The position numbers were made by a program, and so were the translations under genes. The notes below the pieces were generated by a model that worked only from the letters and a program-made list of their open reading frames with translations, had not been told where the DNA came from and did not search any database. From positions 1 to 64,000 of the forward strand of contig JAJXYF010000022.1 of assembly GCA_021780755.1 (NCBI GenBank): 64,000 nucleotides of DNA, given 5' to 3'. Source of the stretch: Deltaproteobacteria bacterium (GTDB taxonomy: Bacteria > Desulfobacterota > Binatia > Binatales > Binataceae). Every line of letters starts with the position of its first letter. The stretch's first letter is position 1. Positions 1 through 8,033 of this stretch are shown here, in pieces.

Positions 1-101
1 TCCGTCACTACAACCGCGCTCCCAAGCCCATCAAGTGGACCTATCGTGACCCTTCACACCGCATCAGCCTTAATACCAATTTCTCTGTTACAGGCCACTA
101 G
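1..101 (+). pseudogene. 3' end of an IS630-like transposase (partial)
   Basis: Frame 3 from the window edge reads RHYNRAPKPIKWTYRD and ends at a TAG. A C-terminus of the type FIxxYNRxxKPxxWTY is typical of IS630/Tc1-mariner DDE transposases. The catalytic residues lie outside the window, so it cannot be judged intact. It is in no ORF-track entry because its start is upstream. The assignment rests on about 30 residues and the characteristic YNRxxKPxxWTY string. Confidence 0.6.
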
Positions 102-184
102 CGTTCACCGTCAACCCCAGTTGGAGGGTGCTGCGCGTCGCCCTCCAATCCGCAGCCGTATTGGACTGTCGTGTGAGGCCTTCT

Positions 185-637
185 ATGAATAAGAATGATT
201 CGGATAACCTTGGCCGCCAGCCTGACATGGATTCGTCTGGCCGTGAGGAGCGTGGAGGCAATTGGCGTCGCGTTTTGCTCGGCGGTGTCGCTATCGCGGC
301 GGTTGCCGGAGGGCTCTTCGCGATCTATTCAATCCACCACAGGGACTATTTGTCATCGCAGGCCAACAGCTTTGCGCGCACCTTTATCCGGAGCAGCCCG
401 GTAGTGCAGGAGCAGCTTGGAAAGGTTCAGCAGGTAGTCGAGAGCAAGGAACAGCACGAAACCGGCAAGGACGCCGGATGGTATCTGGTTTACAAGGTCA
501 CCGGTCGCCGCGCGGAGGGGGTGGTAGATCTGCGCCTTACGCCAAACGCCGAACTCTCCGGATTCAACGTACCGGTGCAATGGAACGTGCCCATGGCCGC
601 TCTCGACGTCAAGAACAAGACCGTGAATCTGCGCTGA
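185..637 (+). CDS. Single-pass membrane protein, possibly Coa1-like
   Basis: A 150-residue protein with a polar N-terminus, one hydrophobic helix (VLLGGVAIAAVAGGLFAIYS, about residues 30-50) and a periplasm-facing domain. The domain has the pattern SSPVVQEQLGKVQ, a basic hydrophilic stretch and C-terminal beta-strands. This layout resembles the Coa1/TIM21-like fold (one helix, then xSPxVxxxLG), but similarity is too low for a firm call. The ATG at 185 is chosen over the tracked GTG at 128, whose extra 19 residues have no membrane or domain character. It stands alone downstream of the IS630 remnant. Function unknown. Confidence 0.6.
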   Translation: MNKNDSDNLGRQPDMDSSGREERGGNWRRVLLGGVAIAAVAGGLFAIYSIHHRDYLSSQANSFARTFIRSSPVVQEQLGKVQQVVESKEQHETGKDAGWYLVYKVTGRRAEGVVDLRLTPNAELSGFNVPVQWNVPMAALDVKNKTVNLR

Positions 638-905
638 CGGTGGCCAGTCAGCGGGCCGCGCTTCGCAATCGCCTCGGACGGCGGAGCGCGACCGGAGCGC
701 ACACTCCGTAGCCAAACCGACTGAGGGCGACGATCAGCCTCGGCCTCCGCCAGCCGAGATCCTGGCCGCGGCCCAAGATCAGGATGGTGGCCTGCCGCGT
801 GACCGGTTTTTCCGCGAGCGCGGAAATGCTAACTAGCCCATTCGGACTTTGTTTCGCGCCACGCCGCTGGTCGGCGGGTGCAGGAGGCCGCAGGAGTTTA
901 TCGGT

Positions 906-1688
906 ATGAGTTTGAGACTCGATGGAAAGAACGCACTGATCACCGGAGCGGCGAGTGGAATCGGACGCGCGTCGGCGATCCGCTTTGCCGAAGAGGGCGC
1001 CAATGTGGCGGTCGCCGATCGTAACCTGGCGGCGGCGGAAGAGACTGCGGCCGCGGTCCGCAAGCTCGGCCGCAAGGCCGTGGCGATCCAAGTCGATGTG
1101 AGCGACCCCGCGCAGGTCAACGCGATGCTTGAGAAGTGCGTCAAGGATCTCGGTGGTCTCGACGTGCTGCTCGCGGCGGCGGGCGTATCGCATGCGCGCT
1201 ATGGCGAAGGCGAGGTCAAACATCGGCTACTCCACGAGATTCCGTTCGAGGAGTGGCGCCGGCTGATGGCGATCAACCTCGACGGCTGCTTTCTGACCTG
1301 CCAGGCAGCCGCACGGCAGATGATCGCGCAGGGGCGCGGGGGCCGGATTATCGCGATCGCGTCGGGCGCCGCGAAGGTCCCGATCAAGGGTTCAGGCGAA
1401 TACGCGGTCAGCAAGGCGGGCGTGTGGATGTTGATGAAGAACATGGCGCTCGAACTCGGCCGCTACGACATCACGTGCAACGCGATCGGCCCGGGCGTGA
1501 TCGACACGCCGATGACCAAGGATCTGCAGGAGAGCAAGAACTTCGACCGGATGATGAAGCAGGCGCCGCTGAAGCGGATCGGCAAGCCGGTGGATGTCGC
1601 GAATACGGCGTTGTTCCTGGCGAGCGAGGAGGGCAGCTACTTCACCGGCTCGATCCTCCATCCGGACGGCGGCTTCGTGATGCAATAG
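906..1688 (+). CDS. SDR family NAD(P)-dependent oxidoreductase
   Basis: A 260-residue classical short-chain dehydrogenase. The cofactor motif TGAASGIG is at residues 13-20, the catalytic Ser is about 153, and YAVSK places Tyr166 and Lys170. The usual NNAG after strand 4 is AAAG, a common variant. The ATG at 906 has a CAGGAG box upstream and gives the standard N-terminus (MSLRLDGKNALITG), so the tracked extension from 849 is rejected. The substrate cannot be read from the sequence. The gene ends two bases before a secreted-protein gene, so the two are probably co-transcribed. Confidence 0.9.
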   Translation: MSLRLDGKNALITGAASGIGRASAIRFAEEGANVAVADRNLAAAEETAAAVRKLGRKAVAIQVDVSDPAQVNAMLEKCVKDLGGLDVLLAAAGVSHARYGEGEVKHRLLHEIPFEEWRRLMAINLDGCFLTCQAAARQMIAQGRGGRIIAIASGAAKVPIKGSGEYAVSKAGVWMLMKNMALELGRYDITCNAIGPGVIDTPMTKDLQESKNFDRMMKQAPLKRIGKPVDVANTALFLASEEGSYFTGSILHPDGGFVMQ

Positions 1689-1690
1689 CG

Positions 1691-2191
1691 ATGAAACTGG
1701 GACGTATAATTGCGGCGGGCGCGATGGCGGCGCTGATGGCCGCGGCCACGATTGCGCTGAATCCGGCGGCGCTGCGCGCGCAGGACGAAAGCGGCATGGG
1801 ATCGGACGGCGGCGAAGGCATGGGGATGAATCCGCCGATGCCGGGCGGCGACTCCTCGATGACGACGAACGATCCGTCGATGCCGCCGCCGATGGCGAAG
1901 ATCCATATTCGCCAGCAGATCACCGGGTCGATGCTGGCGGCGCCGCCGTACGGTCTGGCACCGATGAAGGTCGGCTTCTTCGTCCTCGCCGACGATCCCG
2001 AAGGCCTCGGGTTCCTCACCTACTCATGGAATTTCGGCGACGGCACGGTCTCGTCGCTGCCGCCGGAACTGTACATTTTCCATACCTACCAGAATCCCGG
2101 CAGCTACCTCTGTTCGCTGGTGGTCAAGACGGTGGACGGGCGCGAGCACACCTTCATGCAGGGTGTGGTGGTGAAGGCGGCGGGCGACTGA
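1691..2191 (+). CDS. Secreted protein with a PKD-like domain
   Basis: A 166-residue protein with a signal peptide (hydrophobic Ala-rich segment ending near LRAQD), then a low-complexity Met/Gly/Pro/Ser linker (about residues 35-70). The C-terminal domain contains WNFGDGT, then HTYQNPGSYLCSLVV. WxFGDG followed by HxYxxPGxY is the signature of PKD-type immunoglobulin-like repeats, usually found on exported proteins. It starts two bases after the upstream SDR, in a frame the ORF track reports as part of a longer ORF. That N-terminal 185-residue extension is a shadow of the SDR. Role unknown. Confidence 0.75.
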   Translation: MKLGRIIAAGAMAALMAAATIALNPAALRAQDESGMGSDGGEGMGMNPPMPGGDSSMTTNDPSMPPPMAKIHIRQQITGSMLAAPPYGLAPMKVGFFVLADDPEGLGFLTYSWNFGDGTVSSLPPELYIFHTYQNPGSYLCSLVVKTVDGREHTFMQGVVVKAAGD

Positions 2192-2262
2192 CACGGTCCG
2201 CATGGCGCAATCGTCAGCGAGTTACAAGTACGGCGACGAGTAGCCGCGTCGCGCGGGGGCCG

Positions 2263-2293
2263 CGCGAGATCCTTCATTTGATTCAGGATGACG
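2263..2293. repeat. Second repeat family, copy A (GAGATCCTTC...CAGGATGAC)
   Basis: CGCGAGATCCTTC, an 8-base variable part and TCAGGATGACGG. It is downstream of the PKD-like gene and convergent desaturase. Similar to 55957-55985 in inverted orientation. Confidence 0.5.
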
Positions 2294-2349
2294 GAAAGCG
2301 GGCGGTGCGTGAGCGTCGTGATATTGACGCGATCGTGTGAGCCGCGTGA

Positions 2350-3375
2350 TTACGCTCGATAGACCGCGACCGCCGGGTTTATCTGTTGGCGATACTCCGC
2401 GACCGAAATGATGCGCTGCGCGCGCGTGTCCCAGAGAATATATTTCAAGGCTCGGTGAATCTGAGATAACTTCACGCGGGTGACAGCGGAAAAGAGCTGC
2501 GGGTTTTCGTTGTGGCATCCAATCAGGCGATAGTCTGGAATTTTGGCGGATAGATGGTGAATGTGATGATAGGCGATATTGGCGGTGAACCAGTTTAACC
2601 AGCGCGGTAAAATCAGAAAGCTGGTGCCCTCAATCGCGCCGGTTTCGTAGTCCCAGCGTTTGCCGTCAGTCGCGTAGGAGTGCTCAAAATTGTGCTGTAC
2701 GGTGAACAAAATAATCCCCGCGCCGCCGGCCAGCGAAGCGCTGATTAAATAAATCGTGAAGAATGGGAGGATACCGAATGCCCGGCACATCAAGATCCAT
2801 ACGCTGAGCAGCACGATATTGTTCCAGGCCATGTGCCAATACTCCTGGCGCGATTTCCAATAGCGCGTTTGAAAAGTGGCGGCGTGCACCTTTGCCGACA
2901 AGGCTGGCTGCGCAACTTTCCCTTTCGCAATATGGCACAGGAGGGCGAAACTGCCTTTGAGCCAGGTAAAGCGCGGGTTAAAAATCACATATATGAGGCC
3001 GGCCAAAGGCGCGACCGCGATGCTGCATTTGCATCTATACATCCGCTGCTGCGCGGCGGTCATGGCGGCATATTCATCGACCGAGCGGGTGGTGTAGAGT
3101 CCGCGGTATTTTTCCCAATTACCGTTGTTGGCGTGATGAAAATTATGATGCTGCGACCACACGAACTGCGGCATCCCGGAGACCACGCCGAGGAGAAAAC
3201 CGCATGCGCGATTGAGCCATTGGGTGCGAAACAGGCTGCCGTGACCGCATTCGTGCATCAGGGCAAAGACGCGCAAAGTGAACAAGCTGATTAGCAATAC
3301 CGCAGGGGCAGTGAGCCAGTAAGAAACGCGGACACTAATCAGGGCGGCCCACCAAAGGAGCGCCAGGGAAGCCAA
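2350..3375 (-). CDS. Membrane fatty acid desaturase
   Basis: A 341-residue membrane di-iron desaturase. It carries the three histidine clusters: HECGH (about residue 41), HHNFHH (about 75) and HHIHH (about 270). A late HNFEH (about 232) and several hydrophobic segments lie between. The family inserts double bonds into acyl chains at the membrane. The listed start is a TTG. Coding-like sequence continues upstream in frame (VSAIRQIKDQKGAILGR) to a stop near 3542 without ATG, GTG or TTG, so the N-terminus may be frameshifted. Base composition is visibly more AT-rich than the neighbours, consistent with transfer. Confidence 0.85.
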   Translation of the reverse strand: MASLALLWWAALISVRVSYWLTAPAVLLISLFTLRVFALMHECGHGSLFRTQWLNRACGFLLGVVSGMPQFVWSQHHNFHHANNGNWEKYRGLYTTRSVDEYAAMTAAQQRMYRCKCSIAVAPLAGLIYVIFNPRFTWLKGSFALLCHIAKGKVAQPALSAKVHAATFQTRYWKSRQEYWHMAWNNIVLLSVWILMCRAFGILPFFTIYLISASLAGGAGIILFTVQHNFEHSYATDGKRWDYETGAIEGTSFLILPRWLNWFTANIAYHHIHHLSAKIPDYRLIGCHNENPQLFSAVTRVKLSQIHRALKYILWDTRAQRIISVAEYRQQINPAVAVYRA

Positions 3376-3543
3376 CGTGATTAGAACTTGCGTTGAAGCC
3401 GTAAGATTATCGGCCTGGGCATGCCGACCAAGGATAGCTCCCTTCTGGTCCTTTATCTGGCGAATCGCGGAAACGATAGGGCACCTCGGCAGCGAGAGTG
3501 GATTGATCCCATCGTCACAGGCATTGAGGAGATGAGTATCGGC

Positions 3544-4191
3544 TCATCCACAATAGTCGCATTCGGCAGTCGAATGCGAGTGCCCGTGTGACGAAATCGA
3601 TAGGCGGCAAGCAAATGGGAATGATGCGCATATTTCAAGTATCACGCGAGGTTCGATCGGGTTCACATTTTTGAAAAAGGGGGTGTTCGTTTTGTAAAAA
3701 AAGTTTTTGCGGGGGCGTTTTTGGCGCAACAGGAATCCGGTTGTCATGAGGTTTCGTGCTTTAAGGCGCAGGACGGTGCGGGAGTGCTACGCAAGGGCCG
3801 CTTATATATGCACATTTGGTTAGAGGGTTTGACTAATGAGGTGGTCGAGGGCGAGGCGCAACAGGTGGGAGTCGTTTCGGTTTGCGTCATCAGGGGGGAT
3901 TATACTCCTTTTTGAAGATTAGTGCGTGGCGCGAAAGGAAGGCGCCGTGGCTAAAGCGATTGCCTTTACCCCGTGAAGCTCCCGGCGCAAAACGGAGCGC
4001 ACTTGATGGCCGCGGATCCGAGTACCCGCCGCCGCGAGAACCTCCGCGCCAGCTTCGCGATGCGCGATCCGGCGCGTGCGCGTTGAGCCGATTCCCCATC
4101 TACTTTTGGGCTCGTCGTGCATAGTAGGAGGCGCGCCATCCGCGCCGTCACCGCGTCGCAAGTGATAGGCAGGCAAACGGGCCAGTGCGTC
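3544..4191. other. Long gap without a supported gene
   Basis: About 650 bases upstream of the desaturase. The left part (3650-3930) is AT-rich with T/G runs and probably carries the desaturase promoter on the minus strand. The short ORFs here overlap each other in several frames, have no recognisable domain and are not called. The gap leads into the P-type ATPase fossil. Confidence 0.5.
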
Positions 4192-4198
4192 CGCATCA

Positions 4199-4303
4199 AC
4201 CGCCGCCGATCTCATTCTGCTCAACCACGGCCTCGACGTCCTCCACGCGGCCATCATCGAGGGACGCAAGGCCTTCGCCAACGTCCTCAAGTACCTCCTG
4301 ATC
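4199..4303 (+). pseudogene. Fragment of a cation-transporting P-type ATPase
   Basis: Frame 2 reads TAADLILLNHGLDVLHAAII then EGRKAFANVLKYLL. This matches the conserved segment after the hinge motif of magnesium/calcium P-type ATPases (ADIILLxxxLxVLxxxIxEGRxxFxNxxKY). Only about 35 residues survive. A stop lies shortly upstream in frame and homology ends at LIPW, so the gene is a fossil of deletion. No start codon or ribosome site supports it, so it is absent from the ORF track. Confidence 0.7.
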
Positions 4304-4417
4304 CCTTGGCGACATCAACGGCGACCGAGATGCCGACATCGGCGGATGACAGAAGAGGGACTGATCTTACCTGCGCTCGCGGAGCGAGCTTGCCCGCTCA
4401 TTGGACAAGTAGGGGGG

Positions 4418-5473
4418 TTAGGGGGATTCGGATTCGGCGGCGAGGAATTGGTCGAGGATGCGCAACATCATCGCGGGACCCGCGTCGTGGACGATACTGA
4501 GGCGGTTGCCGTCGGGCCGTTCCTTAACGTTGCGATGCTGCGCCTCGAGCATCGCCTTGTCCTCGAGAAAGGCCGCATCGACGCCCTCGCGCAACATATC
4601 GCTCAAGCCGGGTAAATCGGTGGCGACGCTGGAACCCCATGAGTAGTAATACTCGACATTGTCCTGGTCGACGGGCGTAACGGCCTGACACGAGTAGCTA
4701 TCGAGAATCAACTGGCCGTTGGAGGGACCTTCGGTGGCGGTGCCGGCGCTCCAGGCCTCGAAGTGGAGGATGAAATTGCAGGGCAGGGTGACGTCGACGT
4801 TCATGTGAATATCGAAGAGCATCGCGGGCGGGAAGAGATGCTGGGCGAAGGCGGGCGCCGGCGTACTGTACATCCAGAAGTCGCTATTGACGCCCCGTTC
4901 GAGGGGTGTGCGTTTGATTTTGGCGGTGACCCAGGCGGGGTTGCCGCCGAGCGTTTTGCGATGGATCCAGGTGAGATGGCTGAGATCCATCAGGTTGGCG
5001 ATTTCGAGGCGGTGGTTCGCCCGCACGGACATTTGCGAAGTCTTGATGTTCCAGTTTTTGTCGCTGGGGCCGATGGCGAAGGGGATGAGAGCGGGATCGG
5101 CCTTGGCGGGATCGCCCATCCAGACCCAGATCCAGTTATCGCGTTCGACGACCGGAAAGGTGCGGACGCGGGCCTGCGGCGGGATTTTTTCCTGGCCGGG
5201 GATTTCGATGCAGATGCCGTCGGGCCCGAACTTCATCCCGTGGTACATGCAGCGCAGCGCGTCGCCCTCTTTTTGGCCGAGATGAAGGGGGGCCTGGCGA
5301 TGGCAGCATCGGTCTTCCATCGCGACCACGGCGCCGTTGGGCTTGCGGTAGAGGACGAGGGGTTCGTTGGCGATGCGGCGGGCAAGGAGGGAGGTTTTGC
5401 CCTGGGTGAGATGGTAATCCCATCCGGCGCAGTACCAGCAATTTCTGACGAACATGTCGGAGCGGTGATTCAT
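4418..5473 (-). CDS. Rieske non-heme iron oxygenase, VanA-like
   Basis: A 351-residue oxygenase alpha subunit of the vanillate-demethylase type. The N-terminal Rieske [2Fe-2S] domain has ligands C56-x-H58 and C75-x2-H78. The mononuclear iron site follows, in NLMDLSHLTWIH, giving Asp163, His166 and His171. Such enzymes hydroxylate or O-demethylate aromatic or cyclic substrates using electrons from a separate reductase, and no reductase lies nearby. An SDR gene begins 42 bases upstream on the same strand, so the two probably act in one degradative route. Length and start (MNHRSDMFVRNCWY) are typical. Substrate unknown. Confidence 0.9.
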   Translation of the reverse strand: MNHRSDMFVRNCWYCAGWDYHLTQGKTSLLARRIANEPLVLYRKPNGAVVAMEDRCCHRQAPLHLGQKEGDALRCMYHGMKFGPDGICIEIPGQEKIPPQARVRTFPVVERDNWIWVWMGDPAKADPALIPFAIGPSDKNWNIKTSQMSVRANHRLEIANLMDLSHLTWIHRKTLGGNPAWVTAKIKRTPLERGVNSDFWMYSTPAPAFAQHLFPPAMLFDIHMNVDVTLPCNFILHFEAWSAGTATEGPSNGQLILDSYSCQAVTPVDQDNVEYYYSWGSSVATDLPGLSDMLREGVDAAFLEDKAMLEAQHRNVKERPDGNRLSIVHDAGPAMMLRILDQFLAAESESP

Positions 5474-5515
5474 CGACTGACCTTGAGTAGATTCAGTTGT
5501 TCACGAACGCAAAAC

Positions 5516-6247
5516 CTAGAATTTTTCCTTGAAGGGGCGCACCTCGAGTTCCATCGTCCACGCGCTGCGGTCCTGATGGGCAACGTGCCAGTAGGTTTCG
5601 GCGATGGCGTCGGGCTTGAGGAAGTCGCCGTCGCTGAGGGTCGGCTTGCGGCCGCGCGCGCCGGGGATGTCGATGCTGCCGTCCACGTTGATCCAGGCGA
5701 CGTGGACGCCCTTGGGGCCGAGGTCGCGCGCGAGCGATTGCGCCAACCCGCGCATCGCGAACTTCGCCGGGCCGAACGCGATCGATTTGGGGCCCGCCTT
5801 GACGCCCGCCGTCGCGCCGGTGAAGAGGAGCGCGCCGCGTCCCCGCGCAACCATCGCGGGGACGACCTCTTTTGCGGCGACGAACGCGCCGAACGCGTTG
5901 ACGCGCCAGTTCTCCTCGTACTGCGCGGGAGTGATCTCGGTGACGGTGCCCCAGGTGCCGGTGCCGGCGTTATAGAGCAGGACTTCGGGCTCTCCGAGGT
6001 CGTCGCGAATGGTGCGGAAGGCGGCGGAAAGCTGCGCGAGATTGCCGACGTCGCATACCACCTCGACGATGGTGGCGCCGCCCTGGCGGATTTCGGCGGC
6101 GAGCGCTTTCAGATAATCGGCGCGGCGCGCGAGGATCGCGATCGCATAGGTGGCGGCGAAGCGGCGGGCAAGCGACGCGCCGAGGCCGGGGCCGACTCCG
6201 GTGATGACGGCGACCGGCTTATTTTGCGGATTGTGTTTTGTGGGCAT
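5516..6247 (-). CDS. SDR protein with Phe in place of catalytic Tyr
   Basis: A 243-residue SDR-fold protein. The nucleotide motif is TGVGPGLG, NAG is present, and the active-site motif reads FGPAK where classical SDRs have YxxxK. The catalytic tyrosine is therefore Phe while the lysine is kept. Similar FxxxK proteins with KFALRGLAQSLARELGP-like helices exist in proteobacteria, so this is probably a real subgroup and not an error. The ATG follows a weak purine-rich stretch. It lies directly upstream of the Rieske oxygenase gene. Whether it still reduces a carbonyl is unclear. Confidence 0.85.
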   Translation of the reverse strand: MPTKHNPQNKPVAVITGVGPGLGASLARRFAATYAIAILARRADYLKALAAEIRQGGATIVEVVCDVGNLAQLSAAFRTIRDDLGEPEVLLYNAGTGTWGTVTEITPAQYEENWRVNAFGAFVAAKEVVPAMVARGRGALLFTGATAGVKAGPKSIAFGPAKFAMRGLAQSLARDLGPKGVHVAWINVDGSIDIPGARGRKPTLSDGDFLKPDAIAETYWHVAHQDRSAWTMELEVRPFKEKF

Positions 6248-6291
6248 CGGGGGAATCTCCTGCGGGCGGTCTTAAAGAGCAAAGGGAAGTT

Positions 6292-6392
6292 GGTTGAGGA
6301 ACGCAAGACCTTTAGTTTTTTCGGAAACTGAAACCTCACAAGGTTTCAGACTTCCCTTTCAATAAGACGCGGGCTGCACGCTCAGAAAACCT
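6292..6392. repeat. Dispersed modular repeat, copy R1
   Basis: The order is GTTGAGGAACGCAAG, then an imperfect 22-base palindrome (6328-6349, arms CTGAAACCT/AGGTTTCAG), then ACTTCCC, GCGGGCTGCACGCTC and AGAAAACCT. The same modules recur near 7650, 12005, 35726 and 59212. It lies between the SDR start and the carbonic anhydrase stop. The palindrome could also act as a transcription stop. Confidence 0.75.
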
Positions 6393-6395
6393 TGG

Positions 6396-7052
6396 TCACT
6401 CAGGCGGGAGGAGGGTGACGGCGCCGGTGGCGAGATTGTAGCGAGCGGGAACGATTTTCAAATCGCCGTCGGCGACACGCGCGGCGAAGGCGGGTTCGTG
6501 GGCGAGGCGCGCGGCGGTGAGGATGGCATTTTCGCTGACGGCGTTGGAGACCGGATCACCAGGCTTGCCGTGCGTCTTGCCGACCGCCGGATAGATGTTC
6601 TTTAGCATTACGCTGTCGGTCGGCTTGGGATACTGGTCGACGGCGGCCTTGACCGCGCCACATTGGTCGTGGCCGAGCACGACGATGAGGCGGGTGCCGA
6701 GGTGGGCGACCGCGTATTCGATGCTTTCGAGGGCGAGTCGGTCGAAAGTATTGCCAGCATCGCGGACCACGAAGAGCGCGCCGACGCCCTGGTCGAAGAG
6801 AATTTCGGGGGGCACGCGCGAATCCGCGCAGGAGAGAATCACCGCGGCCGGATGTTGCGCGGCGGCGGACGGACGGGAGCCGGGGCGGGCCGCCTTATCG
6901 GTCGTATAGCGTGCGTTGCCGTCGAGCAATTGCTGGAGGGCGGTGGCCGGTGGAAGCCCCGGCGCGGCGGCGGCGCATCGGGCGACCGGCGCGAAGGCGA
7001 GTATCGCGAGGAATACGATTGGGGCGAGCGGGCGAGTGAGTTTTGTACGCAT
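6396..7052 (-). CDS. Beta-class carbonic anhydrase, exported
   Basis: A 218-residue beta-carbonic anhydrase, which interconverts CO2 and bicarbonate. Zinc ligands are visible as C75 with the Asp77-Arg79 dyad in CADSR, and H128 with C131 in HDQCG. An N-terminal signal sequence (MRTKLTRPLAPIVFLAILAF, cleaved near ARCAAAAP) predicts a periplasmic location. The ATG at 7052 is preferred over the tracked 7151 because it gives a clean signal peptide, and the extension is Pro/Arg-rich shadow sequence. The TPR lipoprotein gene ends 25 bases upstream, so they likely form an operon. Confidence 0.9.
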   Translation of the reverse strand: MRTKLTRPLAPIVFLAILAFAPVARCAAAAPGLPPATALQQLLDGNARYTTDKAARPGSRPSAAAQHPAAVILSCADSRVPPEILFDQGVGALFVVRDAGNTFDRLALESIEYAVAHLGTRLIVVLGHDQCGAVKAAVDQYPKPTDSVMLKNIYPAVGKTHGKPGDPVSNAVSENAILTAARLAHEPAFAARVADGDLKIVPARYNLATGAVTLLPPE

Positions 7053-7077
7053 AGCTGGTCTCGAAGGGACCGGGGGG

Positions 7078-7566
7078 TCAGCTCGATGCACCCATCCGGG
7101 TGAGCGCCTCCCGTGCCTTTTGGGTCGCCGCGGCGTCGGCGCCGGGTCCATTGGCGCTCGCCGCGAGCCGGTAATGTTGCAGGGCCTGGGGGCGGTCGCC
7201 GATCGTTTCGTAGGTATTGGCGAGATTCAATTGGGCCTGGGCGCTGGTCGGGCATGCGGTGACCGCGTCCTGGTAATAGCCGAGCGCTTTGATGGTGTCG
7301 CCCGCGGCCATCCGATCGCCGCCCTTGCGGGTCGCCGCGGCCATCACGGCCGGATCACAACCGCCGGGTGTCGGCGCGCTCGTGCTGTAGGAGGCGGACG
7401 CGTGCTGATTTTGCAGGGCGCTCACTTGCTGCTTGAGCTGGTCGAGTTGCGCCTGCTGATCCTGCAATTGCCGCTGGTTGGCGTCGATCGCGCCTTGGAG
7501 GCATCCGGTGAGTATGGCCGCCAGTATCGAAGCGGCAAAGGATACGGCGGCCCTGCGTTTGAACAT
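7078..7566 (-). CDS. TPR-containing lipoprotein
   Basis: A 162-residue protein with a lipoprotein signal (hydrophobic stretch ending LTGC, cysteine about residue 22). A Gln-rich heptad-like coiled coil follows (QRQLQDQQAQLDQLKQQVSA). The C-terminal half holds two TPR-like helical hairpins (ALGYYQDAVTACPTSAQAQL and ALQHYRLAASANGPGADA). The coiled coil plus TPR layout recalls YbgF/CpoB-type periplasmic proteins, but no Tol-Pal genes are adjacent. It is upstream of the carbonic anhydrase on the same strand. Probably a scaffold at the outer membrane; partner unknown. Confidence 0.75.
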   Translation of the reverse strand: MFKRRAAVSFAASILAAILTGCLQGAIDANQRQLQDQQAQLDQLKQQVSALQNQHASASYSTSAPTPGGCDPAVMAAATRKGGDRMAAGDTIKALGYYQDAVTACPTSAQAQLNLANTYETIGDRPQALQHYRLAASANGPGADAAATQKAREALTRMGASS

Positions 7567-7647
7567 GACCGTAATTTAGAAGGAGAGGGGGTCGCGCAGT
7601 CAACTGGGGAGGGCGGGAAAGGGCGGAGGGTGAAGGATCGGGGAAGT

Positions 7648-7778
7648 GGTTGAGGAACAAGGAACTATAGTTTTAAGGCAACTGAAACCTCATGGAGGTT
7701 TCAGACTTCCCGTCTGTAAAGATGCGGGCTTCGCCCGGGGAGCACTACTTCATGGATTGATGCTCGCGATGCTCGAGG
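7648..7778. repeat. Dispersed modular repeat, copy R2 (longest)
   Basis: It contains GGTTGAGGAACAA, a 22-base palindrome at 7682-7703 (arms TGAAACCTC/GAGGTTTCA), GACTTCCC, the hairpin GCGGGCTTCGCCCGG and the end module GATTGATGCTCGCGATGCTCG. Module order equals copy R4 at 35.7 kb. It lies in the 467-base gap between two divergent genes (7567-8033). No further gene is supported in that gap. Confidence 0.8.
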
Positions 7779-8033
7779 GAGATGGCTATGCGGGAACGCG
7801 AGGGCGACCTTAGCGGGCCAGGCGCGGCAGTCTTGCATGGGCTCAATAAGATAGCAATTTCGAGTACTTAGGGTCGTCGCGAACGGATTGGGGAACCAAA
7901 TCCGCGCCATCCTTGTTTCATAACCGCTAGAGGAAGATTTGCCCGTTGGGCGGACCCGAGGTGACCGGCGCGAAGGGGGGGATTTCGCGGACGGTGCCGG
8001 GCGCGGCGGGCGCAAGGAACGAGGTTATCGGGG

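Noticed and set aside
1136-1690. N-terminal part of the 351-aa ORF before the PKD-like protein
   Set aside because: It is a frame shadow of the SDR; the real gene begins at the ATG at 1691 with a signal peptide.
4763-6331. Forward open frame of 522 aa
   Set aside because: It is antisense to the Rieske and SDR genes, is very rich in Gly/Asp/Glu/Arg, has no domain, and results from high-GC codon bias.
6328-6349. Palindrome of copy R1 as an intrinsic terminator
   Set aside because: No U-run follows. The same palindrome recurs in other copies of the repeat, so it was listed as a repeat, though termination is possible.
7868-8033. Minus-strand tail reading PGTVREIPPFAPVTSGPPNG then a stop
   Set aside because: It resembles a C-terminus but no start or family could be tied to it, so it is not annotated as a gene.
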